NCBI GenBank assembly: GCA_964621755.1 | Contig: CAZUPI010000015.1 | Span: 1-62,784 of the forward strand | DNA: 62,784 bases | Origin: UMGS1696 sp964621755 | GTDB lineage: Bacteria > Bacillota > Clostridia > Oscillospirales > CAG-272 | Direction of reading: 5' to 3' | Shown here: positions 18,573-27,007 of the stretch, one piece after another | Layout of the letters: the number at the start of each line of letters is the position of its first letter | Position numbering within the stretch: position 1 is the stretch's first letter | Position numbers and translations under genes: made by a program | Notes under the pieces: generated by a model | What the model saw: only the letters and a program-made list of their open reading frames with translations | Database searches by the model: none | Told to the model about the DNA's origin: nothing

Positions 18573-19439
18573 ATGATTCTTACTAGAACTACAAAGGCAT
18601 ATGCAAAAATTAATTTGTATCTTGATGTAGGTTACAAGCGTCCTGACGGCTATCACGACATCGAAAGCGTGATGCAGCGGGTATCACTGTTTGATTATGT
18701 AACAGTGATACGGGATACAGAGAGTACCGTGCGTGATATCAAAATCTGCTGTACAGACAAATCCCTTCCGACGGATGGGAAAAATATAGCGATGAAATGT
18801 GCTGCGGCGTTTCTGGAAAAGTACAACATCGACAGCGAAATCACAATCCACATTGACAAACGAATCGCGGTGGCAGGTGGTCTTGCAGGCGGATCCGCTG
18901 ATGGTGCGGCGGTTCTCGCGATTCTCAATTTCCTGTTTGAAAAGAATGTAGCTACGGCAGAATTATGTGAAATCGGGGCCGCAGTAGGTGCAGATATTCC
19001 ATTTTGTCTGGTTGGCGGAACCTGCATTGCGCGCGGAATCGGTGAAATTCTGACGCCGGTCAGAATTCCTCACCCGTCATATCACATTCTAATCTGCAAT
19101 GCTGGAGAAGGAATATCCACTGCCGAAGCATATGCAAAGTTGGACGAAACTACCAACGATACAACTCATTCCATCGATGATGTACTATCATCCCTCTCTG
19201 CCGGAAACATTCCCGTAAAGTTGTACAACGCATTCGAACGGGTGGTACTGCCGGCACATGATATGGCTTCCCAGATAAAGCAGGATATGCGTTCCCACGG
19301 CGCGGACGCTGTGCTCATGAGCGGCAGCGGACCATCCATCTTTGGCCTATTCCAGAGTACAGACACACGCGACGCAGCATGCGAATTCTTCACCTCAAAG
19401 GGAATTCGCGCGCTTCCCTGCGAACCGCTGTCCCGATAA
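18573..19439 (+). CDS. ispE: 4-diphosphocytidyl-2-C-methyl-D-erythritol kinase
   Basis: 288 aa GHMP-family kinase of the MEP isoprenoid pathway. It phosphorylates the 2-hydroxyl of CDP-ME with ATP. Visible are AYAKINLYLDVGYKRPDGYH with the catalytic Lys and substrate loop, the GHMP ATP loop GGLAGGSADGAAVL, and SGSGPSIFGLF near the C-terminus. The length matches the family. The ribosome binding site is weak (GGATAAACGGG, distant), so initiation may depend on translation of the upstream DUF362 gene. Confidence 0.95.
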   Translation: MILTRTTKAYAKINLYLDVGYKRPDGYHDIESVMQRVSLFDYVTVIRDTESTVRDIKICCTDKSLPTDGKNIAMKCAAAFLEKYNIDSEITIHIDKRIAVAGGLAGGSADGAAVLAILNFLFEKNVATAELCEIGAAVGADIPFCLVGGTCIARGIGEILTPVRIPHPSYHILICNAGEGISTAEAYAKLDETTNDTTHSIDDVLSSLSAGNIPVKLYNAFERVVLPAHDMASQIKQDMRSHGADAVLMSGSGPSIFGLFQSTDTRDAACEFFTSKGIRALPCEPLSR

Positions 19440-19498
19440 AACCATTTTTCAAAGAACATTCTGAGCGAGAACGCTCCCTAAATTTGAAAGGATAAAAA

Positions 19499-20644
19499 AT
19501 GTCAGAACCTATTCTCTATAAAGGCCGCGGATATCCTGAGATGTACGACGACCTCATGGACTTCATAAACTATGTATTCGGATTCAATGGAAACTCTGAG
19601 GATTTCAAGAAGCTCCTTCCGAAGCTCTACAACAAAGAATGCGACCCATGTTATGCGAACTATGTCGTCACGGAAAACGGCAAACTGAAAGCCGCAATCG
19701 GTGCGTTCGACTCGGTTCTATCCGTCGGCGGGCAAGAGCTGACCTGCCGCGGTATCGGAAACGTTGCAGTTCATCCCTACTCGCGTTCCAAGGGGTACAT
19801 GATTGACTGCATGACCATGGCACTAAACGACATGATAAAAGACGGGGTGGATTACTCCATCCTCGGCGGCCAGCGGCAGAGATACGGTTACTTTGGATTT
19901 GACGCTATCGGTCCGGAATATCATGTATCGATAAATGACACAAATCTGCGCCACATTTTCCGCGATGTTCCCTTCACCGAGTTGGAAATCAGAGATGTGA
20001 AGGCAGAGGACACAGACCTCATTGACAAGATGTATGAAATTCACGCCAAACGTCCGCTCCGCACAGTTCGACCGAGGGACAATTTTTTTGATATCGCACG
20101 TTCGTGGACCGCGCCGGTAAGAGTGATTCTCAAAAACGGCACGTTCCTCGGCTATTTTGTGAACGATTTACAGGAGTTGACTCTTGTAAATATGGCGGAC
20201 TTCAACGACGTTATCCGAAACTATGTACGCAGATACGGCGCAGTAACTTTAAAGATTCCGGCATGGGACAACGCGATGCTGGAGGCAGCGATGAGGGTAT
20301 GCGAATCCACTGGGCTCGGCGCCTGCGATATGTTCAACATCTTCAATTACAAGAAAGTTGTCGACGCCTTCATAAAATTTAAGACTACGGTCGAAGTACT
20401 TTCCGATGGTGAACTGACGCTGTTCATCCACGGTTATGCCGGAGACTGCAAGCTGAAAATCACCGTAAACGACAATACCGCTGCGGTGGAAGAGTATGAC
20501 GATGACTGTGAATTTGAACTCGAGCACAAGGAGGCGTTGCAGCTTCTATTCGGACTGCACTCTCCTTACATGCGTCAGCTGAAGCCGGGAATCCGCTCCT
20601 GGTTCCCGCTTCCGCTTTATGTGGAGAACGCGGACCACGTATAA
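19499..20644 (+). CDS. Eis-like GNAT N-acetyltransferase
   Basis: 381 aa, typical of Eis/COG4552 enzymes: two GNAT folds and a C-terminal SCP2-like domain. The acetyl-CoA region is GIGNVAVHPYSRSKGYM, with Tyr and Gly-rich segments in YSILGGQRQRYGYFGF. Relatives acetylate amines, including aminoglycosides or unknown metabolites; substrate unknown here. GAAAGGA precedes the ATG. It is the last gene of the rightward cluster and ends at a strong hairpin. Confidence 0.85.
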   Translation: MSEPILYKGRGYPEMYDDLMDFINYVFGFNGNSEDFKKLLPKLYNKECDPCYANYVVTENGKLKAAIGAFDSVLSVGGQELTCRGIGNVAVHPYSRSKGYMIDCMTMALNDMIKDGVDYSILGGQRQRYGYFGFDAIGPEYHVSINDTNLRHIFRDVPFTELEIRDVKAEDTDLIDKMYEIHAKRPLRTVRPRDNFFDIARSWTAPVRVILKNGTFLGYFVNDLQELTLVNMADFNDVIRNYVRRYGAVTLKIPAWDNAMLEAAMRVCESTGLGACDMFNIFNYKKVVDAFIKFKTTVEVLSDGELTLFIHGYAGDCKLKITVNDNTAAVEEYDDDCEFELEHKEALQLLFGLHSPYMRQLKPGIRSWFPLPLYVENADHV

Positions 20645-20653
20645 TCGAAAAGT

Positions 20654-20691
20654 GTGCATGGATACAAATCCATGCACGCTTTTTATTTTTT
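20654..20691 (+). terminator. Intrinsic terminator
   Basis: Perfect arms GTGCATGGAT (20654-20663) and ATCCATGCAC (20668-20677) with a 4-nt loop, followed by GCTTTTTATTTTTT. It ends the acetyltransferase transcript and sits at a convergent junction. Confidence 0.9.
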
Positions 20692-21228
20692 ACACTTATA
20701 TTCAATATTTCCGATTCGTCTGATATAGGCGAAAGTTTTTTGCTCTCCTTCTTCGGCGAGCATGGTCAGCCATGATTCAAGGATACGCGCGGTACAGGGG
20801 TGCATCAGCTTTTCTGCGGGTCGGCTTTTGAAATAGTCAAGGGGGTCGGAATCTTTATAATTATCCCCTTTATAAATCCGACTGGCGGCTACGCGGTCAC
20901 AGAAGGTTTCCTTCAAATACGCGAGGGGCATGGGAACCGGCTCATACATGTGGCTGTTTATGTTGACGTCGTACCAATACTCATAGTGGTGGGGATTTCT
21001 TCCCTTATGGTGCAGCCATGCGGTCGAATATCCTTTGACCTCTCGTTCGTGCTCGTTTGGACTTCTGCCGCCTTTTTCATAAAACATCGCACCGGGGATA
21101 AACTCAGCTGGTGAGTACTTCGACAGGTCGTGTGTGAGCCCGTGAAGCGGAATGCCGCACAGAAAGCAGTATTTCATGACCAGATTGCGGTGGCGCGTAA
21201 TGGTTTTAAAGTGTCCCTTTATATTCAT
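20683..21228 (-). CDS. DUF5662 protein, putative metal-binding HD-like
   Basis: 181 aa. The sequence shows the hallmark His/Asp clusters of this family: GLTHDLSKYSPAEF near 30-45 and WLHHKGRNPHHYEYW near 70-85, likely forming a metal site. Function is not known. It resembles phage and bacterial proteins annotated only as DUF5662. No neighbours in the same transcript are evident because a 280-nt repeat-rich gap lies upstream. Confidence 0.8.
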   Translation of the reverse strand: MNIKGHFKTITRHRNLVMKYCFLCGIPLHGLTHDLSKYSPAEFIPGAMFYEKGGRSPNEHEREVKGYSTAWLHHKGRNPHHYEYWYDVNINSHMYEPVPMPLAYLKETFCDRVAASRIYKGDNYKDSDPLDYFKSRPAEKLMHPCTARILESWLTMLAEEGEQKTFAYIRRIGNIEYKCKK

Positions 21229-21281
21229 GCTTTTCTCCGTTTTTGTTTATCGATATCTCTTATATTAACGTGAGTTCAATG

Positions 21282-21516
21282 GTGAGACGCCTTCCCCAAA
21301 AAGCACCTCTCCCGAGTTTATTTCATATTTAAGTTTTGGGAAAGGGTTGCGGAAAACGAAGACCTACAAAACAAGTCTTGATTTTTCAAAAAGGTTTTCC
21401 CAGAGAACTCATCCAACTCACGTTATATTATCACATATTTTTCGTAAAAATTCAAGTACCAATTGGCGGAAACATGAGAGGGTACTTTCACGAAAGTACC
21501 CTCTTTGTTCTTCTCC
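21282..21516. repeat. Intergenic palindrome cluster
   Basis: The gap has several inverted repeats and no gene. At 21477-21504 there is a perfect repeat AGAGGGTACTTTC/GAAAGTACCCTCT with a 2-nt loop, placed 13 nt beyond the end of the isomerase gene, where it could end that transcript. Farther left are CCTTCCCCAAAAAGCACCTC and GGGAAAGGGTTGCGG pieces that match elements near 42.5 kb and 56.3 kb. Confidence 0.6.
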
Positions 21517-22341
21517 TCACGGCATATACGGGTTGCCGTTCCATGTATAATCTTCAGGCATGATGTAGGGCTTGATAAACTGGATCGTGAAATCGACGCC
21601 CCACTGACCGCGGACACCCATCCAATTGCCGGAATGTGGTTCAATAGACAACATGCCGTTGTAGCCTTTTGTGTACAGCAGGTTCATTACGGCGCCCCAG
21701 TTGACTTGGTCAAGACCCGCCGGCGGGTCGTCATAGTGGCGTCCGTCTATGTACATTGAGCCTTTGATATGGAAGTGGTAGATTCTGTCGCCCCATTTGT
21801 ACATTTCATGGATATAATCGCCGCCGCGTCCGAGGCAGTGTGAGGTATCATATTTCAATCCAAGCTCCGGAAGTGCGCCGAGAACGATTTCCCAAGCTGC
21901 TTCGTTTACGACAAAATTTTCCCAGTCGCAGTTGTAGACTGCGATTTTTACGTTCTTGCCCTTCGCGTAGTCGAGAAGCTGTCCGAAATAATCGATGGCG
22001 ATTTTACAGTTTTCTTCGAAAGTTTTGCCTTCGGTTGCGTTGCATCCAACATTGAATACCGGACAGCCAAGTGCAGACGCCGCATCGATAAGATTTTTGT
22101 CATGCTGGAGAGCGGATGGAATCACTTGACCGTTTTCGTCGATTCTGCGCTGTCCCCAGCGTCCGATTGCACCGACAATAATGTCGTATTTTTTCATCCG
22201 TTCACGGATTTCCTCAACGTGACCCGCTACTTCCATACTGTCATAGTTGTGGTTGCAGCAGAATTCCACAGCGTGAAGACCCTTCTGCGCTACGTAGGCA
22301 AAGCTCTCTTCGCTCCACCCATTAATAATGCCAAGTTTCAT
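21517..22341 (-). CDS. Sugar phosphate isomerase/epimerase, TIM barrel
   Basis: 274 aa. It belongs to the xylose isomerase-like/AP endonuclease 2 barrel family. Metal ligands can be traced: HAVEFCCNH, KIAVYNCDWENF, YDTSHCLGRGGDY (Asp/His), HFHIKGS and LSIEPHSG (Glu). Such enzymes isomerise sugars or inositol-type polyols, or remain uncharacterised; no substrate can be assigned. Cytosolic, no signal peptide. Translated as a single unit downstream of a RadC-like gene. Confidence 0.85.
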   Translation of the reverse strand: MKLGIINGWSEESFAYVAQKGLHAVEFCCNHNYDSMEVAGHVEEIRERMKKYDIIVGAIGRWGQRRIDENGQVIPSALQHDKNLIDAASALGCPVFNVGCNATEGKTFEENCKIAIDYFGQLLDYAKGKNVKIAVYNCDWENFVVNEAAWEIVLGALPELGLKYDTSHCLGRGGDYIHEMYKWGDRIYHFHIKGSMYIDGRHYDDPPAGLDQVNWGAVMNLLYTKGYNGMLSIEPHSGNWMGVRGQWGVDFTIQFIKPYIMPEDYTWNGNPYMP

Positions 22342-22369
22342 TGTTTCCTCCCTTGTATTCTCTTATTTT

Positions 22370-23038
22370 TTACTTTTCCGGATAAAGCAGTGACACAGGT
22401 TTATAACCATCAATAACGTATGTATCAAGCATACGCATGTGCTTATGGCCGGTATAATCGTGTAATATCAACGCAGTTTCGCGTTTTAGGGTATCATAGC
22501 TGTTTTTGATGAGAAGATAGTATTTCGGTGCCTTGAAGCTTTTCACGATGCTATCCCCCAGTTCGAACAGTTCCATATCACTCTGTATTTCAAGTTTTAC
22601 AAAAGCCAGAAAACTACCCTTCTCGTCGCACATGACTGCGCCTATACTCCCGTCTGGCATGGGCTCCATAAACCAATCCGCCAGAACCGCGATATCATTT
22701 TTCGTAAGCAAGCCGGACTTTGCAAAATGCTCACATATCTGCTCTGTCATGACTTTGCAGATAGACAGAATACCCTCCGCTGTTCGCGGACCTACCTTTT
22801 TTACTTTGATCAGATCCTCATACTGTGCGTTAAGTACGGCTTTGACGCTTCCGAATCTTTCTATCAGCGAATGGGCGACAGGATTTGTATCAATTCGCGG
22901 GATAAATTCATAGAGCAGGAGTTCAAGAACCTCATGAGGATAAAAATTGTCAAATCCATCACTCATAAACCGTACACGCATTCTCTGGCGATGCCCGGCA
23001 TGGATATTTTTCTTCCTATTCTCTTCATCCTTTGCCAT
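22370..23038 (-). CDS. RadC-like protein with a degenerate JAB domain
   Basis: 222 aa from ATG 23038, which has AAAGGATT upstream; the longer frame would overlap the next gene. The N-terminal half is typical RadC (RQRMRVRFMSDGFDNFYPHEV, VAHSLIERFGSVKAVLNA and a helix-hairpin-helix VGPRTAEGILSI). The C-terminal half should be a JAB/MPN metalloprotease-like domain with HNHPSG and a trailing Asp, but these are absent; KYYLLIKNSYDTLKRET occupies that area. It is therefore probably catalytically dead or specialised. It lies 53 nt downstream of the DHHW gene. Confidence 0.8.
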   Translation of the reverse strand: MAKDEENRKKNIHAGHRQRMRVRFMSDGFDNFYPHEVLELLLYEFIPRIDTNPVAHSLIERFGSVKAVLNAQYEDLIKVKKVGPRTAEGILSICKVMTEQICEHFAKSGLLTKNDIAVLADWFMEPMPDGSIGAVMCDEKGSFLAFVKLEIQSDMELFELGDSIVKSFKAPKYYLLIKNSYDTLKRETALILHDYTGHKHMRMLDTYVIDGYKPVSLLYPEK

Positions 23039-23091
23039 ATGTAAAATCCTTTGCCGCTCATCGTTATCGTATATGAAATCACAGGGGGGCA

Positions 23092-24912
23092 TCAATCCAA
23101 ATTTACTCCAACTGCACTGAGATACATCTTTGACCACGTATAGGAATTTGCCGCCTGAATATTATTTACAAATATAATATCAGACAATCCGTAATCTTTA
23201 AGCTGGTCGTATATATTGAAGGTGGAGTATCTTGTATCAACAATGATGATGTTGCCATAATGTTCACACAGGAATGGGACAAATGCGTTGCCAAACGAAT
23301 CCTTCAGCACAAGTACGTTGAAGTCCTGCGGATTTTCCGGCACGTTGATGACTGTATACGGATTGTCTCCCGCGATAAACGTTACATAAGTTTTGTTGGT
23401 ACTGATGATACAAGTATCGTAATTGTACGTGACGCCGTTTACGCCGGTTACAGTCATGGTATGTTTTTTGCGTGGGAAGAATGCTTCAATAATATCTGTG
23501 AAGTTCTTTACGCGTGCATCGTATGTATAGGAATACATGCTTCCGCTGTAACTGTCATTCATGATATTATAGTCGAATTCATCGAGAGGGGTGGGCTCCA
23601 GTCCTATCGACTTTGCAAACGCAGCATAAGCGTAATATGCGCCGCGTGCCGTCCAGTGATGGTCGCTCTTGAAGAACAAGTACTCGTCGCGGTGATTATA
23701 TAGTTCTGTATATGCGTCCACAAAGTTGACCGACGGGTCCATGAGAGCTGCCATTTTGTCAAGAATAGCCTTCTGGTCGGCAATTTTCGACTGCACCTCC
23801 TCATTGTCCACGACCATGGAAGAGACAGGGGCTACGACAACGTTTACGCGGGTATTTTCACCAAACAGTGTTTTATAGTATGCAGCGGTCTGAGCGTAAT
23901 AAGTGGAATTGGTTTCGGAATAAAACGCCTGTGTATAGACCGCGTCTCCGTAAATGAACATACCATCGGTGAGAAAATCAGCTTGCAGATTGGTTTGATT
24001 TTCAGCAGAGGGGGTAACAATTGCGGTGACCGTTACTTCGCACTTTTGCGTGATTGCATCCGCGCCCTCACCATACGAGCAGGTCAAAGTACAAGTACCT
24101 TCTGCGATACCCTTGACGTCGATGCCGCCGTTTGGATTCATGGCAATGGTGGCAATATTCTTATCCGAAACGGACCACTTTACGGTAGCACCCGATTCAG
24201 CGGTAGAGTCGACTGTGGCGTAAATGACTGAACCGCTGCCGACAGTAAGCTTCAGCGAATTTTTAGACAAGTATATCGCAGTAACTTTATTTTCCACAGG
24301 AGCAGAATCTTCAGAAGTCTGCTCGGTATTTTCAGTCTGATTTGTGTCAGGAGCAGTAGGCGCCACGCTCTCCTCCTCTGTAGTCGGAGGTTCAGGTTCC
24401 GGGTCAGCAGCAGGTTCGGAATCCTGTGCGCCGTCCGGTTCGACAACACTGTCATCGTCGTTCGTATCAGGGAGTGTCGGGGTACTGTCAGCAGTTTCCT
24501 CCTCTTTTTTCTTCAGAGAATCAAACGCTTCGGCAATTTTATCGGATACATCTGTGTTTTCCGGCTCAACTTCGGCAGAAGCCGTCGCGTCAGTATTATT
24601 GCTGAGCAGGACAAAGCTGCTGTTTTCGTCGCCAAGTGAGTAATCCACGCCGCGAAGGGTGTCGATTTTCTTCGACAACGCTACAAGGCGGTCACGGCAG
24701 ATGAAAGTATCAGAAACAAACAACGAGGTTCCCGAGAAAAACGAGCCGTCTGTCAGAGATGAAAGTGAAAAATCCGGCATTGTGGCAAGCTCACGCTTTT
24801 CCATTTCGGATGTGGTCGGCCTGTTCGGCTGTATCAGATTGAAAAGCACAACGCCCCCGAACATAACAGCTACAATACATAGGCAAACAATGTCAACTAC
24901 TTTATTTTTCAA
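23092..24912 (-). CDS. DHHW-family envelope acetylation protein with Ig-like insert
   Basis: 606 aa. N-terminal membrane anchor (about 5-27). Then comes an AlgX/AlgJ-like part interrupted by an acidic, Pro/Thr/Glu-rich linker (about 110-205) and a BIG2-type Ig-like domain (about 207-300, LSKNSLKLTVGSG...TCTLTCSYGEG). The SGNH-like catalytic part follows with DGMFIYGD, the signature SDHHWTARGAYYAY, and VLKDSFGNAFVPFL. DHHW proteins work with MBOAT proteins in O-acetylation of extracellular polysaccharide. The MBOAT partner is directly upstream, 15 nt away. Confidence 0.85.
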   Translation of the reverse strand: MKNKVVDIVCLCIVAVMFGGVVLFNLIQPNRPTTSEMEKRELATMPDFSLSSLTDGSFFSGTSLFVSDTFICRDRLVALSKKIDTLRGVDYSLGDENSSFVLLSNNTDATASAEVEPENTDVSDKIAEAFDSLKKKEEETADSTPTLPDTNDDDSVVEPDGAQDSEPAADPEPEPPTTEEESVAPTAPDTNQTENTEQTSEDSAPVENKVTAIYLSKNSLKLTVGSGSVIYATVDSTAESGATVKWSVSDKNIATIAMNPNGGIDVKGIAEGTCTLTCSYGEGADAITQKCEVTVTAIVTPSAENQTNLQADFLTDGMFIYGDAVYTQAFYSETNSTYYAQTAAYYKTLFGENTRVNVVVAPVSSMVVDNEEVQSKIADQKAILDKMAALMDPSVNFVDAYTELYNHRDEYLFFKSDHHWTARGAYYAYAAFAKSIGLEPTPLDEFDYNIMNDSYSGSMYSYTYDARVKNFTDIIEAFFPRKKHTMTVTGVNGVTYNYDTCIISTNKTYVTFIAGDNPYTVINVPENPQDFNVLVLKDSFGNAFVPFLCEHYGNIIIVDTRYSTFNIYDQLKDYGLSDIIFVNNIQAANSYTWSKMYLSAVGVNLD

Positions 24913-24927
24913 AATATCATTCCTCCC

Positions 24928-26334
24928 TCAAAATCTGTAGTATAAGAACGGACTATACGAATTTCCGACAAGTCTGACTGTTGCTACCGCGAGAAAAACT
25001 GTTATTATGACTGTCTTAAAAATGCGTTCAGCGGTATATGGAATCAAATTGCGGGATTTTAGGTGATTCCATATCATTGGAATGACCGGAGCGGCAAACA
25101 CCAATGCGGCGGCAAGCAGAATGATGTTGTCAAAAAGGATAGAATTTGTGAAAATATCGGTTACTCCGCTACAGCCTATCCCCAAAAGATATCCGAGATT
25201 CTTCAGCAAATTCTTATCAAAGTAGAATATGGCAAAGCCGAACACTGTGATGAAAATCGTGTAGATGTGTGAAAGGATAAACGAAGCTGGTTTCCACATA
25301 CGTTTGAAGGTCTTGAGGAGACTGGCCTTTTCCCACATCAGGAGAATGGCGTAATAGAGTCCCCACAGGATGAAATTCCATGACGCGCCATGCCACATGC
25401 CGGTCAACAACCACACAACGAAGATGTTTCTCTGCTGATCGTGACGGTTGCCGCCAAGCGGGATATACACATAATCGCGGAAAAACGTGCCGAGTGAAAT
25501 ATGCCAGCGGCGCCAGAAATCGGTTGCACTGGTGGAGATGAGCGGGTAATTGAAGTTTTCGTTAAAGCGGAAACCAAACATCTTTCCGAGTCCAATAGCC
25601 ATATCGGAGTAGCCGGAAAAGTCATAGTAGAGCTGTAAGGTAAAAAACAGTGCGCCTGCCCAACGAGCCAAAAAGGTAGCATCGGAAAGGGTATACAATG
25701 AAGTCACAGCACTGCCGCAGCAATCGGCGATAAGGACTTTCTTCGCGAGTCCCGCTGAAAAACGAAACAGACCATCATTGAAGTCTTTTATACTTACGCT
25801 GCGGTCGGCAAGCTGTTCTTCGATATCCTTATACCGCACAATAGGTCCGGCGATGAGCTGTGGAAAGAAGGAAACGTATAAGAGCAGCTTAAAGAACGAT
25901 TTCTGCACTTGTGCGTCATCGCGGTAGACGTCTATCACATAGGACATTGTTTGGAAGGTGAAGAAGCTGATGCCGATGGGCATGGTCAGCGAGACGACCG
26001 GAATCGTCACATTAAATATTGTATTGACCGTTTCAGTGAAAAAGCCAAGGTACTTATAAGTACCGAGAATACCGAGATTAAAGATGATTGCCAAAATCAG
26101 CCATATTTTTTTCGACCCTGCGGTAAACGAGCGGTCGATGAGCAGCCCGAAGATATAGTCGCCGAGCACAAGGCCAATCATCAGAAAAATCGCAATGGGT
26201 TCCCCCCATGCGTAAAACAAAAGAGAAAACAGGACGAGAACTCCACGACGGTATGTATTGTTCTTTATATTAAAATACGCCAGAAGCAGGACCGGCATAA
26301 AAATGTACAGAAAAAACAGATTGGAAAAAACCAT
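24928..26334 (-). CDS. MBOAT-family membrane O-acyltransferase
   Basis: 468 aa with about ten membrane segments, AlgI/DltB-like. The family core is present: FWRRWHISLGTFFRDYVYIP and LGGNRHDQQRN, then LTGMWHGASWNFILWG, where the His of WHGA is the catalytic residue. It passes acyl groups across the membrane to acceptors on the outside. Paired with the downstream DHHW protein in one transcript from a consensus promoter. A second MBOAT/SGNH pair lies at the right edge of the window. Confidence 0.93.
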   Translation of the reverse strand: MVFSNLFFLYIFMPVLLLAYFNIKNNTYRRGVLVLFSLLFYAWGEPIAIFLMIGLVLGDYIFGLLIDRSFTAGSKKIWLILAIIFNLGILGTYKYLGFFTETVNTIFNVTIPVVSLTMPIGISFFTFQTMSYVIDVYRDDAQVQKSFFKLLLYVSFFPQLIAGPIVRYKDIEEQLADRSVSIKDFNDGLFRFSAGLAKKVLIADCCGSAVTSLYTLSDATFLARWAGALFFTLQLYYDFSGYSDMAIGLGKMFGFRFNENFNYPLISTSATDFWRRWHISLGTFFRDYVYIPLGGNRHDQQRNIFVVWLLTGMWHGASWNFILWGLYYAILLMWEKASLLKTFKRMWKPASFILSHIYTIFITVFGFAIFYFDKNLLKNLGYLLGIGCSGVTDIFTNSILFDNIILLAAALVFAAPVIPMIWNHLKSRNLIPYTAERIFKTVIITVFLAVATVRLVGNSYSPFLYYRF

Positions 26335-26438
26335 TTAGTGATAACCTTTCGCGCTATGCGTCTGCGCACCTGCGCTTTATTAAAATCTTTGCAAACAAGC
26401 CTAAAATACTGTCAGGTGTAATTTGTTGATACAGTTTA

Positions 26439-26467
26439 ATTATAGCATTTTCCTTTCAATTTGTAAA
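26439..26467 (-). promoter_or_regulatory. Promoter of the MBOAT-DHHW operon
   Basis: On the minus strand TTTACA (26467-26462), 17-nt spacer, TATAAT (26444-26439), about 105 nt before the MBOAT start. Confidence 0.75.
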
Positions 26468-26613
26468 CATGATTTCGACAAAATTTCATATCGGCAGCAT
26501 TTACTTTTTATCAGGCTTTTGTACAATATGGCACTGTCGAATTTTTCCCTCCTTGCAAAGCGAAACAGAGGGGAATATAAAATATCTATCAATTTCAAAA
26601 AGGAGCAAACGAT

Positions 26614-26741
26614 ATGCTGAAAATTCTGCTCTGTGATGCAGTACCTCTGGCAAAACCAATACCGTTCAGCTTGTCATCGATGCGGATAAAACCATAGAGC
26701 CGCGGGTACCTGACATCTTAGAGATGATTATGAAAATTTGA
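26614..26741 (+). pseudogene. Short frameshifted gene remnant
   Basis: AAAAAGGAG precedes ATG 26614 and the frame starts MLKILLCD. The natural-looking continuation (SGKTNTVQLVIDADKTIEP) lies in another frame and ends at TGA 26739-26741. One frameshift near 26635 would join them into a protein of about 40 residues. No family is recognised. The rest of the 26335-27007 gap holds the MBOAT promoter and a terminator. Confidence 0.3.
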
Positions 26742-26776
26742 CCGCACGTCATTTTTCTCTTGCCTAAACAAACAAA

Positions 26777-26826
26777 AGCTGCCCGAATGCAGAACCAATC
26801 TCTGCGTTATGGGCAGCTGTTTTTTA
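26777..26826 (+). terminator. Intrinsic terminator
   Basis: Arms AGCTGCCC (26777-26784) and GGGCAGCT (26811-26818) enclose an inner GCAGA/TCTGC stem and are followed by GTTTTTT. It faces right, after the small remnant, and no intact gene feeding it is visible. Confidence 0.75.
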
Positions 26827-27007
26827 TATGGAGCAAAAAAGCGGAAATTTTATCCTGATTATCGACGCAAACGACCTCGGCTGCAAACTCCCCGGTTCGT
26901 CGATAAAGTATAAAATCTATAGACCAAACCTATACGCCGCGCTGCTGAAGCAAAACCCACTCGAACAAAGCCCTCAGTGTACGCCTCCGCCCGACTTTTG
27001 CATGAGC

